From contig JAXRKN010000038.1 in assembly GCA_038502055.1 (NCBI GenBank), positions 3,782,001 to 3,846,000 on the forward strand: DNA of 64,000 nucleotides, written 5' to 3'. The notes under the pieces were generated by a model. It was not told the origin of the DNA and searched no databases. It saw nothing but the letters and a program-made list of their open reading frames with translations. The position numbers were made by a program, and so were the translations under genes. The first letter of the stretch is position 1, and each line of letters starts with the position of its first letter. The DNA is from Tanytarsus gracilentus (taxonomy: Eukaryota > Arthropoda > Insecta > Diptera > Chironomidae). Below are positions 10,301-20,400 of this stretch, piece after piece.

Positions 10301-12875
10301 GCCACGATCTCACGATCGAGTTCGAAGGCATTAAATTCGATTAAAAATAATACAAATAAGTAAAACCAAATATTGCCACGCTGAGCCGTTTTCAATTTAC
10401 TTTTCCCTTTATGATTTATTTTGTTTTGGTTTATGTGTGTGTGAATGTTAAGAATGCTGGATTTAAAGCCTTATTATTTTTGCTTGGTTTCTCCATAATT
10501 ATACCCTTCTTAACTCTACTAACAAATCACAAAAAAAATTAATCATTTAATATTTAAAAATTAGTTTTGTAAATAACAATCTCATCTCACCTCGCGAAAC
10601 CTTTGTATCGGGACATCCCAAAAAAAAATTTAATGTCCTTAAATTATTAAGCAAACTATCATTCAAAATCAAATTGGGTGGAGAAATGTAAAAAAAGAAA
10701 ATTATCGATTAAATCAATTAATTACGTGACTAAGATAACAAGAAAAGATCAACACAAATTTTATTTCTTTATGTTAATCTATAAAGCACACGAGGGAAAG
10801 TTTCACGAGTCATTTTTAAAAATGTCTACGGATCTCGTGAAATCATTTCAAATCATCTCAAATATTTTAAAATGTGGTCTCAAAATTATCGATTGCATGA
10901 CGACTGATGAAGTTCCATATTTTGATTTTTTCATATACCACTTTTAATTTATTTGAAGTTTCAAAATTCCTATTCGCTCACAAAATTTATCCTCAAATTC
11001 ACTAAACCTGCACACTTGTACATATATGAATTTATGCTTTATTATTTGTTTAAATAGAAACCTTATTGCACTTTAAATTTGAATTATTAGTTGCACCTTT
11101 TCTATGTATGATAGCTTTTAGTTATTTTTCCCTATTATCATTGAAAGCGTGTACGGTTCTTAGCAATGTTGAGTTTTACTTATACAGTGCTTACTTTTGG
11201 GGACGCTCAAGGCGACGATGAAGATCACTCTCTCTCGCATATGGATCATGGAGGCTTCCATTCGAAATTACCTCCTGGAATATTGCCACATGGATTACCG
11301 ACTGTTAAAGAAGTCGCGCCAGCAATTACGCCGCAAGAACATAAGAAAGATGATGTAAAAATAGGTAAGAAATTAAATTATTATCTTTTTTCTCACTATA
11401 ATTATTAAATTTTTCAGTTAAAGAGCTTTCGGACGAACAAAAGCAGATGATAATTTTATCAGAAGATTTCCAGCGATTCGTTTTGAAGACAGGAAAAATT
11501 ATGGAACGAGCGCTCTATGAGCAGGTTGATATCTATACAGATTACATTGGAGGCGGTGATTCCGATGAAGGATTGTAAGATTAAATAAATTTTAAATGAT
11601 ATATAGATTTTAAAATTGTATTACAATTTTAGCGACGAAAAAACACACTCAAGACTCTACTTAAATCGAACATTCTATGATGAGCGTTGGTCGAAGAATC
11701 GCTGTATCACATCTTTCGATTGGTCAACTCATCATCCAGAACTTATGGTTGCATCGTATAATAATAATGAGGAGCTGCCGAATGAGCCCGACGGTGTCGT
11801 GGCCGTATGGAACACGAAATATAAGAAAGCGACTCCTGAAGATGTCTTCCATTGTCAGAGCGCAGTTATGTCAACATGTTTCGCAAAGTTTCATCCAAAT
11901 CTCATTCTTGGTAATATTTGTTTATTAATTATTTGCACGCGCTCTTAACACTTTTAAGTTTAATTTATTTTAGGTGGAACATATTCAGGCCAAATTGTTT
12001 TGTGGGATAATCGTGTTCAGAAGAGAACGCCAATTCAACGAACTCCCCTCAGCTCAACCGCACACACTCATCCCGTCTATTGTCTAGAGATGGTCGGCAC
12101 TCAAAATGCACACAATGTCATTTCAATTTCATCAGACGGTCGACTTTGCTCGTGGAGTTTAGACATGTTATCGGCACCACAAGATACACTCGAATTACAG
12201 CAGAAACAACCAAAACCAATTGCTGTCACATGTATGTCATTCCTTCAAGATGAGGTCAATAATTTTGTGTTAGGCAGTGAAGATGGATATGTTCATTCTG
12301 CATCGCGTCATGGAAATCGTTCGGGAATTATTGAAACTTATGAACGACACTTGGGACCCGTTACTGGTATTAGCTCTCATCAAAATCAATCGTCATCCGA
12401 TCATTCACACTTGTTCCTTACGTCCTCAATCGATTGGACGATCAAATTGTGGAGCTTGAAAGACACAAAGCCATTATATTCGTTTGAAGATAATTCTGAT
12501 TATGTGATGGACGTTGCTTGGTCACCAATTCACCCTTCACTATTTGCCGCTGTCGATGGCAGTGGTCGACTTGACTTATGGAATTTGAATCAAGACACAG
12601 AAGTACCAACATGTTCAGTAGTCGTTGATGGAGCGCCAGCGTTAAATAGAGTATCGTGGACTCCTTCAGGTCTTCATGTGACTGTCGGCGATGAGTCTGG
12701 AAAGATTTACATTTACGATGTCGCAGAGAGTCTTGGCTTACCAAGAATGGACGAATGGCAGCGCTTTAACTCTACACTACACGAATTAAAAATGAACGCA
12801 AATGAGGAATTCGAAGACATTGAAAAGAAAACTCCCATTCCGCAGCAACCTTTATCGCTTGGCTCTTCAGTTTAA
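7387..12875 (+). CDS. sw: Cytoplasmic dynein 1 intermediate chain
   Basis: WD-repeat scaffold subunit of cytoplasmic dynein 1; it ties heavy chains to the light chains and contacts dynactin. Coding exons: 7387-7535, 7591-7731, 8553-8683, 9088-9120, 9400-9420, 10167-10214, 11188-11364, 11418-11574, 11633-11910, 11974-12875; all junctions GT..AG and in phase, total 2,037 nt (678 aa with every exon). The N-terminus MDRKAELERKKAKL plus a Lys/Arg/Glu-rich helix is the dynactin p150-binding coiled coil. Residues 126-130 (KQTQT) match the LC8-binding motif, and the segment just before fits the Tctex-type light-chain site. After the acidic linker (LEWEDEFT), about residues 286-678 form the WD propeller (e.g. 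QIVLWDNRVQ, TIKLWSLKD, LDLWNLNQD). The frame is open upstream of the ATG in the same exon, but the Met start matches the family start. AATAAA follows at 13060. Confidence 0.96.
7741..7748 (+). repeat. Left 8-bp target-site duplication of the intronic MITE
   Basis: ATGTTTGT, repeated exactly at 8511-8518 on the far side of the element. Confidence 0.85.
7749..8510. mobile_element. hAT-type MITE in intron 2 of the dynein gene
   Basis: 762-bp element bounded by inverted TAGGGATCC / GGATCCCTA and flanked by the perfect 8-bp direct repeat ATGTTTGT (7741-7748 and 8511-8518). An 8-bp target duplication with TAGGG ends is the hAT superfamily signature. Both subterminal regions (about 7762-7840 and 8405-8500) are packed with palindromic CACCGGTG and GGTGATCACC modules; the centre is AT-rich and has no transposase. 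It sits inside the intron and leaves both splice sites intact. Confidence 0.88.
8511..8518 (+). repeat. Right 8-bp target-site duplication of the intronic MITE
   Basis: ATGTTTGT, identical to 7741-7748. The perfect match suggests insertion is not ancient or that this AT-rich octamer has been spared by chance. Confidence 0.85.
9088..9120 (+). other. sw: 33-nt microexon of the dynein intermediate chain (GLIEDWWRPRK)
   Basis: Bounded by TGTCAG and GTAAAC, phase 1 at both ends, so it can be skipped without changing frame. It encodes a DWWRPRK segment of the linker, which I recall as present in Drosophila short wing. Likely alternatively spliced. Confidence 0.88.
9400..9420 (+). other. sw: 21-nt microexon of the dynein intermediate chain (AHATDYY)
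   Basis: Bounded by CCTTTACAG and GTAAGT, phase 1 at both ends. It is only seven codons, too short for ORF finders, but joins in frame to the previous and next exons to give RPRK-AHATDYY-DEYNLNPG. Confidence 0.88.
9421..11187 (+). other. Long introns of the dynein gene around the 48-nt exon
   Basis: Introns 9421-10166 and 10215-11187 (with 8684-9087 and 9121-9399 before them) are AT-rich and hold no repeat or gene I recognise. An 89-codon open frame at 10678-10947 is Lys/Ile/Phe-rich and shows no domain. These introns surround the microexons, the usual place for splicing control elements. Confidence 0.6.
10167..10214 (+). other. sw: 48-nt exon of the dynein intermediate chain (DEYNLNPGLEWEDEFT)
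   Basis: Bounded by TTTTTTAAG and GTAAGA, phase 1 at both ends. It encodes the conserved acidic linker before the WD propeller. Confidence 0.9.
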
Positions 12876-13059
12876 TTAAACCATATGAGACATTTTAATA
12901 TTTTACATAACCATCAAAATACTTGCAAAACCAGCAAATTTTAATTTCTTTCTTTGCTAATAACTTATTAATATATAATTTCTATGTGCAAGAAATGTAC
13001 TAAAAATGTGCTGAGATATGAAAATTGTGTTATGCAGAATTTCTTGCAAAATGCGATTC

Positions 13060-13065
13060 AATAAA
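13060..13065 (+). promoter_or_regulatory. Polyadenylation signal of the dynein gene
   Basis: AATAAA, 185 nt after the stop codon, in an AT-rich 3' untranslated region with no competing canonical hexamer nearer the stop. Confidence 0.65.
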
Positions 13066-13414
13066 GTTATGCTTATACATGAAAGTAGTCAAGCCTTGTC
13101 TAAAATATGCGTTTCATGCTTTGACTTACAGGATAAAGGAAATAAGTCATTGATTTAGTGGCAACAAAAAAAATTACGATCACGTGTAAGTGAGTACATG
13201 TTGTGTACAGAACTGATAATGCTTCGGATCTTTTCGTTTCTTCCGAAGCGACGACGAAAAATTATTTAAGTTGCATCTGTAGAGTACTTTTCATTCATTT
13301 CTCTCCCAAGCGTTGTACAATATTTTTCGTCTAGCGAAAAATCGCGCTGTTTCTTGTGTAATAAATTTTTGCCTGACTACCATTTAAAAAAGCAAATTTA
13401 AATTAAAGTCGAAA

Positions 13415-16400
13415 ATGAGTGAAAGTATTAAGGAAATCATTCCGAAAGTGGAGACGATAAAGTTGAGAAAAAAACTCATAGGGTAAGCTCATTGGTCAGA
13501 AACCATAACGAAGAAGATCGAAGATTTTATTTTTGGCACGCAGAGAGTCATGTTCATTGTTTTACAAGAACGAGCCCCTAAAAATTCTTCGCGGAAAAGG
13601 ACAGTACATGTTTGATGAGGCTGGCACACGATTTTTAGATTGCATCAACAATGTCGCGACCGGTAAGAGAGTCTTTCACTATCTTATGTGTGCCATTTTT
13701 AATAAAAAAAATAACAACGATGTGAACGACCGTTTATGATAATCGACAGAGTGATTTTTACATTTTTAAATCGTCATGTCGTCAGAGAAAGTGACACGAG
13801 GAGATTGCAAAAAATAAAATTTATAAGCGATAATATAAATCGCAGCTGATAATTTGCGCGACTCTTGAAAACTTCCAACCGTATCTTTCTTTTACGTGCA
13901 TAATCAAGCGACAGCTTTAATGTAAAATATTATCAAGTTCCAAAAATAATCTGGTAGATTTATGATTTAATTTTAATCACCAAAAATTTCTGTGAAAGTC
14001 GAGTGCTCATATTTCGAAAAAGCCTAAAAATATTTTCTATATAAAAATTTACATCGCAATTATTCTCAAGCGCATGTCACAAAAAAGGCTCACTCATAAT
14101 TTAAACTTCCTTCGAGGCCCCAAAAAAATTGTAATCAAAAAATAATTTCCAATTTATTTTCAACCTTTGGAACATTTTTCGAAAGCTTTCCATTAAAAAT
14201 CTTCATTTTAGCCACACGTGATGATAACATGTGCTTCTCATGCACATGTGGAATTCTTTATCAATAATTTTATAAATTTTTTGAGTGTCATTGAATTTTT
14301 TTTTATTGTGTACAAACACTAAGTGCATGCTTATGGGGGAAGGCTTAAATACAGAGCTCTTTACTCTATTTTCAATGAACTAATAAAGCGTATATTATCA
14401 GTAAATGCTGACTCAAGCATGTGATAATAGCATAGAGGCTTGTTATGGATCGTTCACGTGCACATCATGAGACTCATATTTTTTTGTTTCGAATACATTA
14501 ACTTAAAATTGATTTTTCAGTCGGACATTGTCATCCCAAAGTGGTTGAGGCAGGATCTAAGCAAATGGCATTGCTCTCAACCAACTCACGCTTTCTTCAC
14601 GACGAAATGATTTTATGCGCACAGAAATTAATTGACTCAATGCCAGGTGACAAATTATCAATTTGTTATTTCGTCAATAGCGGCAGTGAAGCAAATGACC
14701 TGGCGCTCCGTCTAGCCAGAGCTCACACCAAACAAAATGATATCATCACACTCGATCAGTAAGTAGATTGAGAACTTTTTCTACCCTCACACCGTCTGAA
14801 AATTTTATGATTATGACGAGCGTTATAAATTGATAATGTTTGTTTCTTTATTAATAGAAGAAATTTTTTTTCGTACTCGCATAGACGTGTACATGTGATT
14901 TTTGAAGAGGGAAAAAACAAATCAAAAGTATAAAAAAAACTTTGAACTCCATTATAAGCTTTTTGCTGGGGGTTCTGATAAGCAGCAACAAAATAAAGAA
15001 ATAATCTTCTAGTGTTGATTAGTGATAAGTAATTCGCGTGCTTTCACGACCGAGATTTTTAATGACATTAATTTATGATTGATAAGCGAATTAATTTGTA
15101 ATTTCCTCAAGAAGTAATTAACTTGTTATGATGCTTTAATTGACGCAATTTTACTTTTTAATATCCTTGAGCTATTAATTAATTTCTTGTCGCGTGTCTT
15201 GCATTTTATTGTTGCATAATTTTTGAATAGGACACTCGTTGATCGGGGTTTTAATAAAATAATTTTTTTTATATTTTTTTTTAATTAAGAAAAATTCTTA
15301 AAAAATTCATTAATAAATTAAAAATTTCCCACCCTTGCGCGCAAAGTTATTAATTTCCAATCAATTTAATTTGCAATTTTTTCCTTCACTTTTAGCGCAT
15401 ATCACGGTCATCTTTTATCAACTATGGAGATATCACCATACAAGTTTAATCAATCGGAGAATATTGATGTAAAGAAACCTGATCATGTCCACATTGTGAG
15501 TAGATAAAAAAAAATGCGTGCGAACATGCATCGACAGTTTTGCTGACATAATGTGACATTTTAATTTAATGCACTCTTTCTCCACAGGCATCATGTGCAG
15601 ACGTTTATCGTGGAAAATATAGAAATGTTGATTATCCAAGTGGATCTGATATGGCAGCGATTTATGCAAATGACGTGAAAGAAATTATTGATAATCTCCA
15701 AAAGCAAGGCAAAGGCATTGCTGGTTTCATCGCGGAGAGTCTTCAAAGTTGTGGCGGCCAAATTATCTACCCTCAAAATTATTTGAAGTATGTCTATGAC
15801 GCAGTTCGAAGTGCTGGTGGCGTGTGTATTGCTGACGAGGTTCAAGTATGATGAATTTTGATTAGATTGAGCAATTATTAAGAAATCATTAATCGCTTCC
15901 TCTTCAGGTTGGCTTTGGACGTGTTGGATGCAATTATTGGGCGTAAGATCTTAAAAATGACTTAAAATATATAAAATTTTAATTTTTGATCTTTTAGATT
16001 TGAAACGCAGAATATTGTACCGGATATTGTAACAGTTGCAAAACCAATGGGCAATGGACACCCCGTCGGTGCTGTTGGTATGTCCTTTGTGGATCTAATT
16101 TTTTTATACTAAAATTTAAATCTTTCAGTTGTGACAAAAGAAATTGCAGAGAGCTTTACGAAAACTGGCGTGCAATATTTCAACACCTATGGTGGAAATC
16201 CAGTCTCTTGTGCAATTGCGAATGCCGTCATGAATGTAATCGATGAAGAAAAACTCCAAGAAAATTGCCTCAATGTTGGAAATTACTTAATCAAACGTAG
16301 CACAGATCTCATGCACGAATTCGAAATTATCGGTGACGTAAGAGGACTCGGATTGTTCCTTGGAGTGGAATTGGTTAAAGACAGAGCATTAAGAACACCA

Positions 16401-16735
16401 GCGACAGAAGCCGCGTCGTTTGTCGTAAATCGAATGAAAAATGTGCACAAAATTCTCGTGAGTTCCGATGGACCGGATGAAAATGTTGTGAAGTTGAAGC
16501 CACCAATGGTTTTCAATATGGAAAATGCTGATGAATTTATTGCAGGCATGAGAGAGTGCTTGAGTTGTCTCAAGGAAAAAGAAGTAATTTTTAAAATAAT
16601 TAATAATTTCAGCTTTAAATTAATTTTTAATTTTAGATAATCAATGTACAAAAAGCAACGCAGCTGCCACATCCTTTGACGGTAACAGCGGCCGCAATAA
16701 TGGAGAAACAAGATCGCTCCATTAAATCTGTTTGA
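13415..16735 (+). CDS. Etnppl: Class-III aminotransferase-fold phospho-lyase (ethanolamine-phosphate / phosphohydroxylysine type)
   Basis: PLP enzyme of the ETNPPL/PHYKPL (formerly AGXT2L1/2) group; in animals these cleave phosphoethanolamine or 5-phosphohydroxylysine to aldehyde, phosphate and ammonia. Coding exons: 13415-13482, 13544-13662, 14521-14758, 15396-15495, 15588-15845, 15908-15942, 15998-16077, 16129-16583, 16637-16735; every junction is GT..AG and in phase, total 1,452 nt (483 aa), normal length. Landmarks: RKKLIG..CSLFYKNEPLKI at the start, NNVATVGHCHP, a PLP-phosphate loop NSGSEAND at 115-122, IADEVQVGFGRVG with Asp258 for the pyridine nitrogen, and the Schiff-base lysine Lys288 in TVAKPMGNGHP, followed by TYGGNPVSCA. 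Which substrate it uses cannot be told from sequence; insects usually have a single member (CG8745 in Drosophila). The last exon is a short, poorly conserved tail. AATAAA lies just after the stop. Confidence 0.95.
13663..15395 (+). other. Two long introns of the phospho-lyase gene
   Basis: Introns 13663-14520 (858 bp) and 14759-15395 (637 bp) flank the third exon. They are AT-rich and I see no gene, repeat array or transposon in them. The other introns of this gene are about 50-95 bp. Confidence 0.6.
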
Positions 16736-16741
16736 TTTTTA

Positions 16742-16751
16742 AATAAATAAA
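16742..16751 (+). promoter_or_regulatory. Polyadenylation signal of the phospho-lyase gene
   Basis: Two overlapping AATAAA hexamers (16742-16747, 16746-16751) starting 7 nt after the stop, implying a very short 3' untranslated region. Confidence 0.65.
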
Positions 16752-17413
16752 ATTATTTTATAATTTTTGCTGAATTTTATCAAAATTTTTCTTGATTTAT
16801 CACATTGAAAAATAATAAAATTTAAAATTGTTATTTTTAAGAAGTTTAAAGAATTTATTATTTAATTGTTAAAAAAATTATGTGACACCTGTTGGACTAT
16901 AAAAATTCTCAAATTTTACATTTTATTGATTTTTTTCAGGAAAATGAAGTTAATTGCAAAAAATTCCCAATTTTTATCAAAAACTTTAATTTTTAAAATC
17001 AACATTGACTTTGCTCCCAAACAATCACCTCCTCTCTTATCGAGAATCGAGAATTTCTTGCATGACTCAACGCATGTCAAGGAATAAGAAGTGACGAAGA
17101 GAGAATTTCTCAAATCACCTTCTTTCTCGATCCTGAGAAGGAATTTGTAAACTCGTGGTGGATTATTTAATTAATTTGGTTGTTTTTTGTGTAATTAATT
17201 GATAGGAAGTTGACTGGATGTGAGTATAAGTCTTTATTGCATTTGAAAATTATGAAATATTTTCACAAACTGACTTAAAATCTTTAAAATTTCGGTTTAA
17301 ATTTTAATGTCCATGCTGCTATGAATTTTTGACATTTTTGTAAATAATTTCTCAATTAAAAAAGTCAAACGTCCAATTTTCCTCCACAGCTCAGCTAGCT
17401 CCATCTAATTAAA
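16752..17413 (+). promoter_or_regulatory. Intergenic region and probable promoter/5' UTR of the vitellogenin receptor
   Basis: About 660 bp between two plus-strand genes. A donor-like GTGAGT at 17220 and an acceptor CCTCCACAG ending at 17389 would define a 170-bp intron in the 5' untranslated region, leaving a short leader before the ATG at 17414. No clear TATA box or hormone-response site was identified. Confidence 0.4.
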
Positions 17414-20400
17414 ATGTCTCGAAAATTGCTGCATTTGAAAATTTTCATTTTCGCAACGATTTTTGCCATCGCCGTAAGTGGAGAGAGTGAAATTGTGACA
17501 ACGATCGTTTGTGAGCCGAGTCAGTATCAATGTCTTAGTGGTGTATGCATTCCAAAATCCTACATTTGTAATGGAATTACTGATTGTAGAGATAACGATG
17601 ATGAAAGAAATTGCGGTAATGATTTAAAATTATTTATTGAGGTTTCAAAAATTAAACGAAAATTTTACAGACGTCAGAAAATGTGAGGATGAAAAAAAAT
17701 TCTTCAAGTGTCGCGATGGTGGCTGCATTTCAAGGATTTTGATTTGCGACGATGAAGGAGATTGTCTGGATAATAGCGATGAAAGTGATGAATTGTGCTC
17801 GAATGTCCCTGCGAGAGTTGTCGAGGAGAGAAGAGAGTGCAATAAAACCACAGAATTTGAGTGCGAACCTCGTGTTTGCATCCCCGTCGAGGACAGATGT
17901 GATGGCACAAAACACTGTCGAAATGGAAAAGATGAAGAAAATTGCAAATCTATCAAGGTATGACGTGATTTTCGGTCAAGGGTTGATAACTGAAAATTTA
18001 TTTTTAAAATATTTAAATTTTTTTAGGTTCCTTGCTCTGGATTCTTGTGTACTGATGGAATTTGTCTCGCAAGTCATGCCTTCGTTTGCGATGGTACTGA
18101 AGATTGCTCAGATGGAAGTGACGAAAAAGATTGTTCGCCGCATTGTGATTTGAGCAACGATAAATTTTTGTGTAAAAACGGCGAAGAGTGCATTGATTTG
18201 TCGAAAGTCTGTGATGGATCTAAAACTTGTTCCGATGGCAGTGATGAAGGTGGAAAATGTCCTGATAAAGACTCAAAAGAAATTTGCGATAAACTCGATT
18301 GCGGGTCTAAATGTGTCGCTCTTCCCGATGGTCCAACATGCGTTTGCGAAAAAGGATTTGCTTTCGATAAAATTAAAGAAAAATGTTTGGACATCAACGA
18401 GTGCGAGCAGTATGGAATTTGCTCTCAAAAATGCATCAACACAAATGGATCTTACAGCTGCGCTTGTGAAAACGGATATCGATTGAATAGAGATGGAAAA
18501 TCATGCGAGTCATCGAGAGTCGATGACATTCATCTTGTGTTCACAACCAAAAAATATGTGAAGAGAATTCAACTCTCGACAAATTATGAGACTTTGGTTG
18601 CCGAAACTCGAAGACCCATTGGAATTGCATTTGATGGCGATTACTATTATTGGACGGAGGTTGCGAGTGGTAAAGAGGCGATTGTGAAAATGAGAGAAAA
18701 TTCAACGCAAAAAGAGGTAAATTTATGCTTTAAAAAATCCAGGAAATTAAAATTTTTAAATATTTTAGATTCTTTTCACAAACGGTTTGGAACTACCTGA
18801 GGATATTGCTGTCGATTGGCTCACAAAAAATATTTACTTCACCGATTCATCTCGAAATCACATTGCGGTCTGCACCAATGACGGTTTCTATTGCACGGAG
18901 CTAATTCAAGCACCGGAAATGCAAAAAGTTCGTGCAATCGCTCTTCATCCTTTGGAATCGTTAATCTTCTGGTCAGATTGGGGTACTGATGCCCACATTG
19001 GCGTCTCATTTATGGATGGATCACAAGCTAGAGTTTTAGTTCGTGATGTTTTATGGCCGAATGGACTCACACTCGATTGGCCTAATGGAAGAATTTACTG
19101 GATCGACGCTCTTCACAGTAAAATCGAAAGTGCAACAATTGAAGGCAAGGACAGAAGGACAATTCTTAGTGACGTCTTCAAGCATCCTTTCTCGATAGCT
19201 GTTCATGGAAATCGACTTTATTGGTCGGACAAGGGCTCGAGCATGATTGAATATTGCGATAAATTTACAGGAAAGCATCATGACGTTCTATCGCGAAATC
19301 CTGATGTGTTTGGTATGTCAAAGAAATCTTTTTATTTTTTATAATTATTTAATTTCTTAAATTTTTTGTAGACGTACATATTTTCGATAAAAATTCAATG
19401 CCACCTAAACGTCATGCGTGCCTCAACAATCCTTGCTCACACATTTGTCTTCTTGGCAAGAGTGAAACTTACACTTGTGCGTGTCCCATCAACATGGTCC
19501 TAAAATCAAATGGCCTCGATTGTGTCGTCAGCTCGCAAGCTTTCAACTTAATTTTTGGCATTGAAAATTACATCGTGTCCACTCCTCACAACGTCTTCGG
19601 CCGGCATGCTCAACAATCTGCAATTCCATTATCAAAAATCACGGCTGATAGAATTGCCTACAACTCAGCTAAAGGTTCAGTTTTTATTGCTGATAATGAT
19701 CTGAAAGTTATCGTTGAATATGATTTGGCGAGGAAAATGAGCACTGAGCTAGTGACGAGGGACATTTTGCATGTCACATCGATGTCTTACGGTGAGTTAA
19801 TTTTCACTTGCAAAATTATAAAATTTTAATTGATTATTTTTCAAGATTATCATGCCAACAACCTCTACTGGTGCGACAAGATTAAAAATACAATTGAAGT
19901 TTTTTCGCTCAACACCAGAAAGCGTGCCATAGTTCAGCATTACCCTGGAGACCATAAAATTGTCGCAATAGTTTTGGTTCCTTCCGATGGTGAAATGTTT
20001 ATCACACTTCAGTCCCAAGATCATTCTCACATCGATCGTCAGTCGATGCAGGGAGATTTGACCGAGGACAGTCATCATCATGTGATTGAAAATGATTTGA
20101 GTCGCACTGGAAATTTCCATCTGGCCGTCGATGAACAACTTAAAAAGCTTTACTGGTCCGACTCGACACGTCGCGCAATTGAATATTCGAATTTTGATGG
20201 AACCAACAGGAAATTGTTTGCATTCACTCAACCACGAGCACCGTATACGATCGCATTAATTGGTGATGAGCTCATTTGGACTTCTGAAAAGTCGAGATCA
20301 CTTCAATCGAGAAAAAAGGATCTCGATGGAGCAATGAAAAAATTCCAAATTGATATGCCCGATTCAGCAAGCACAAAGTCGTTTGTAAATCTTGCTTCCG

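Noticed and set aside
10678..10947. 89-codon open frame in a dynein intron
   Set aside because: Lys/Ile/Phe-rich, no domain, lies wholly in an intron.
17645..18397. Minus-strand open frames of about 60-107 codons over the vitellogenin receptor
   Set aside because: They mirror LDLa exons (Asp/Glu/Cys codons read backwards) and have no independent support.
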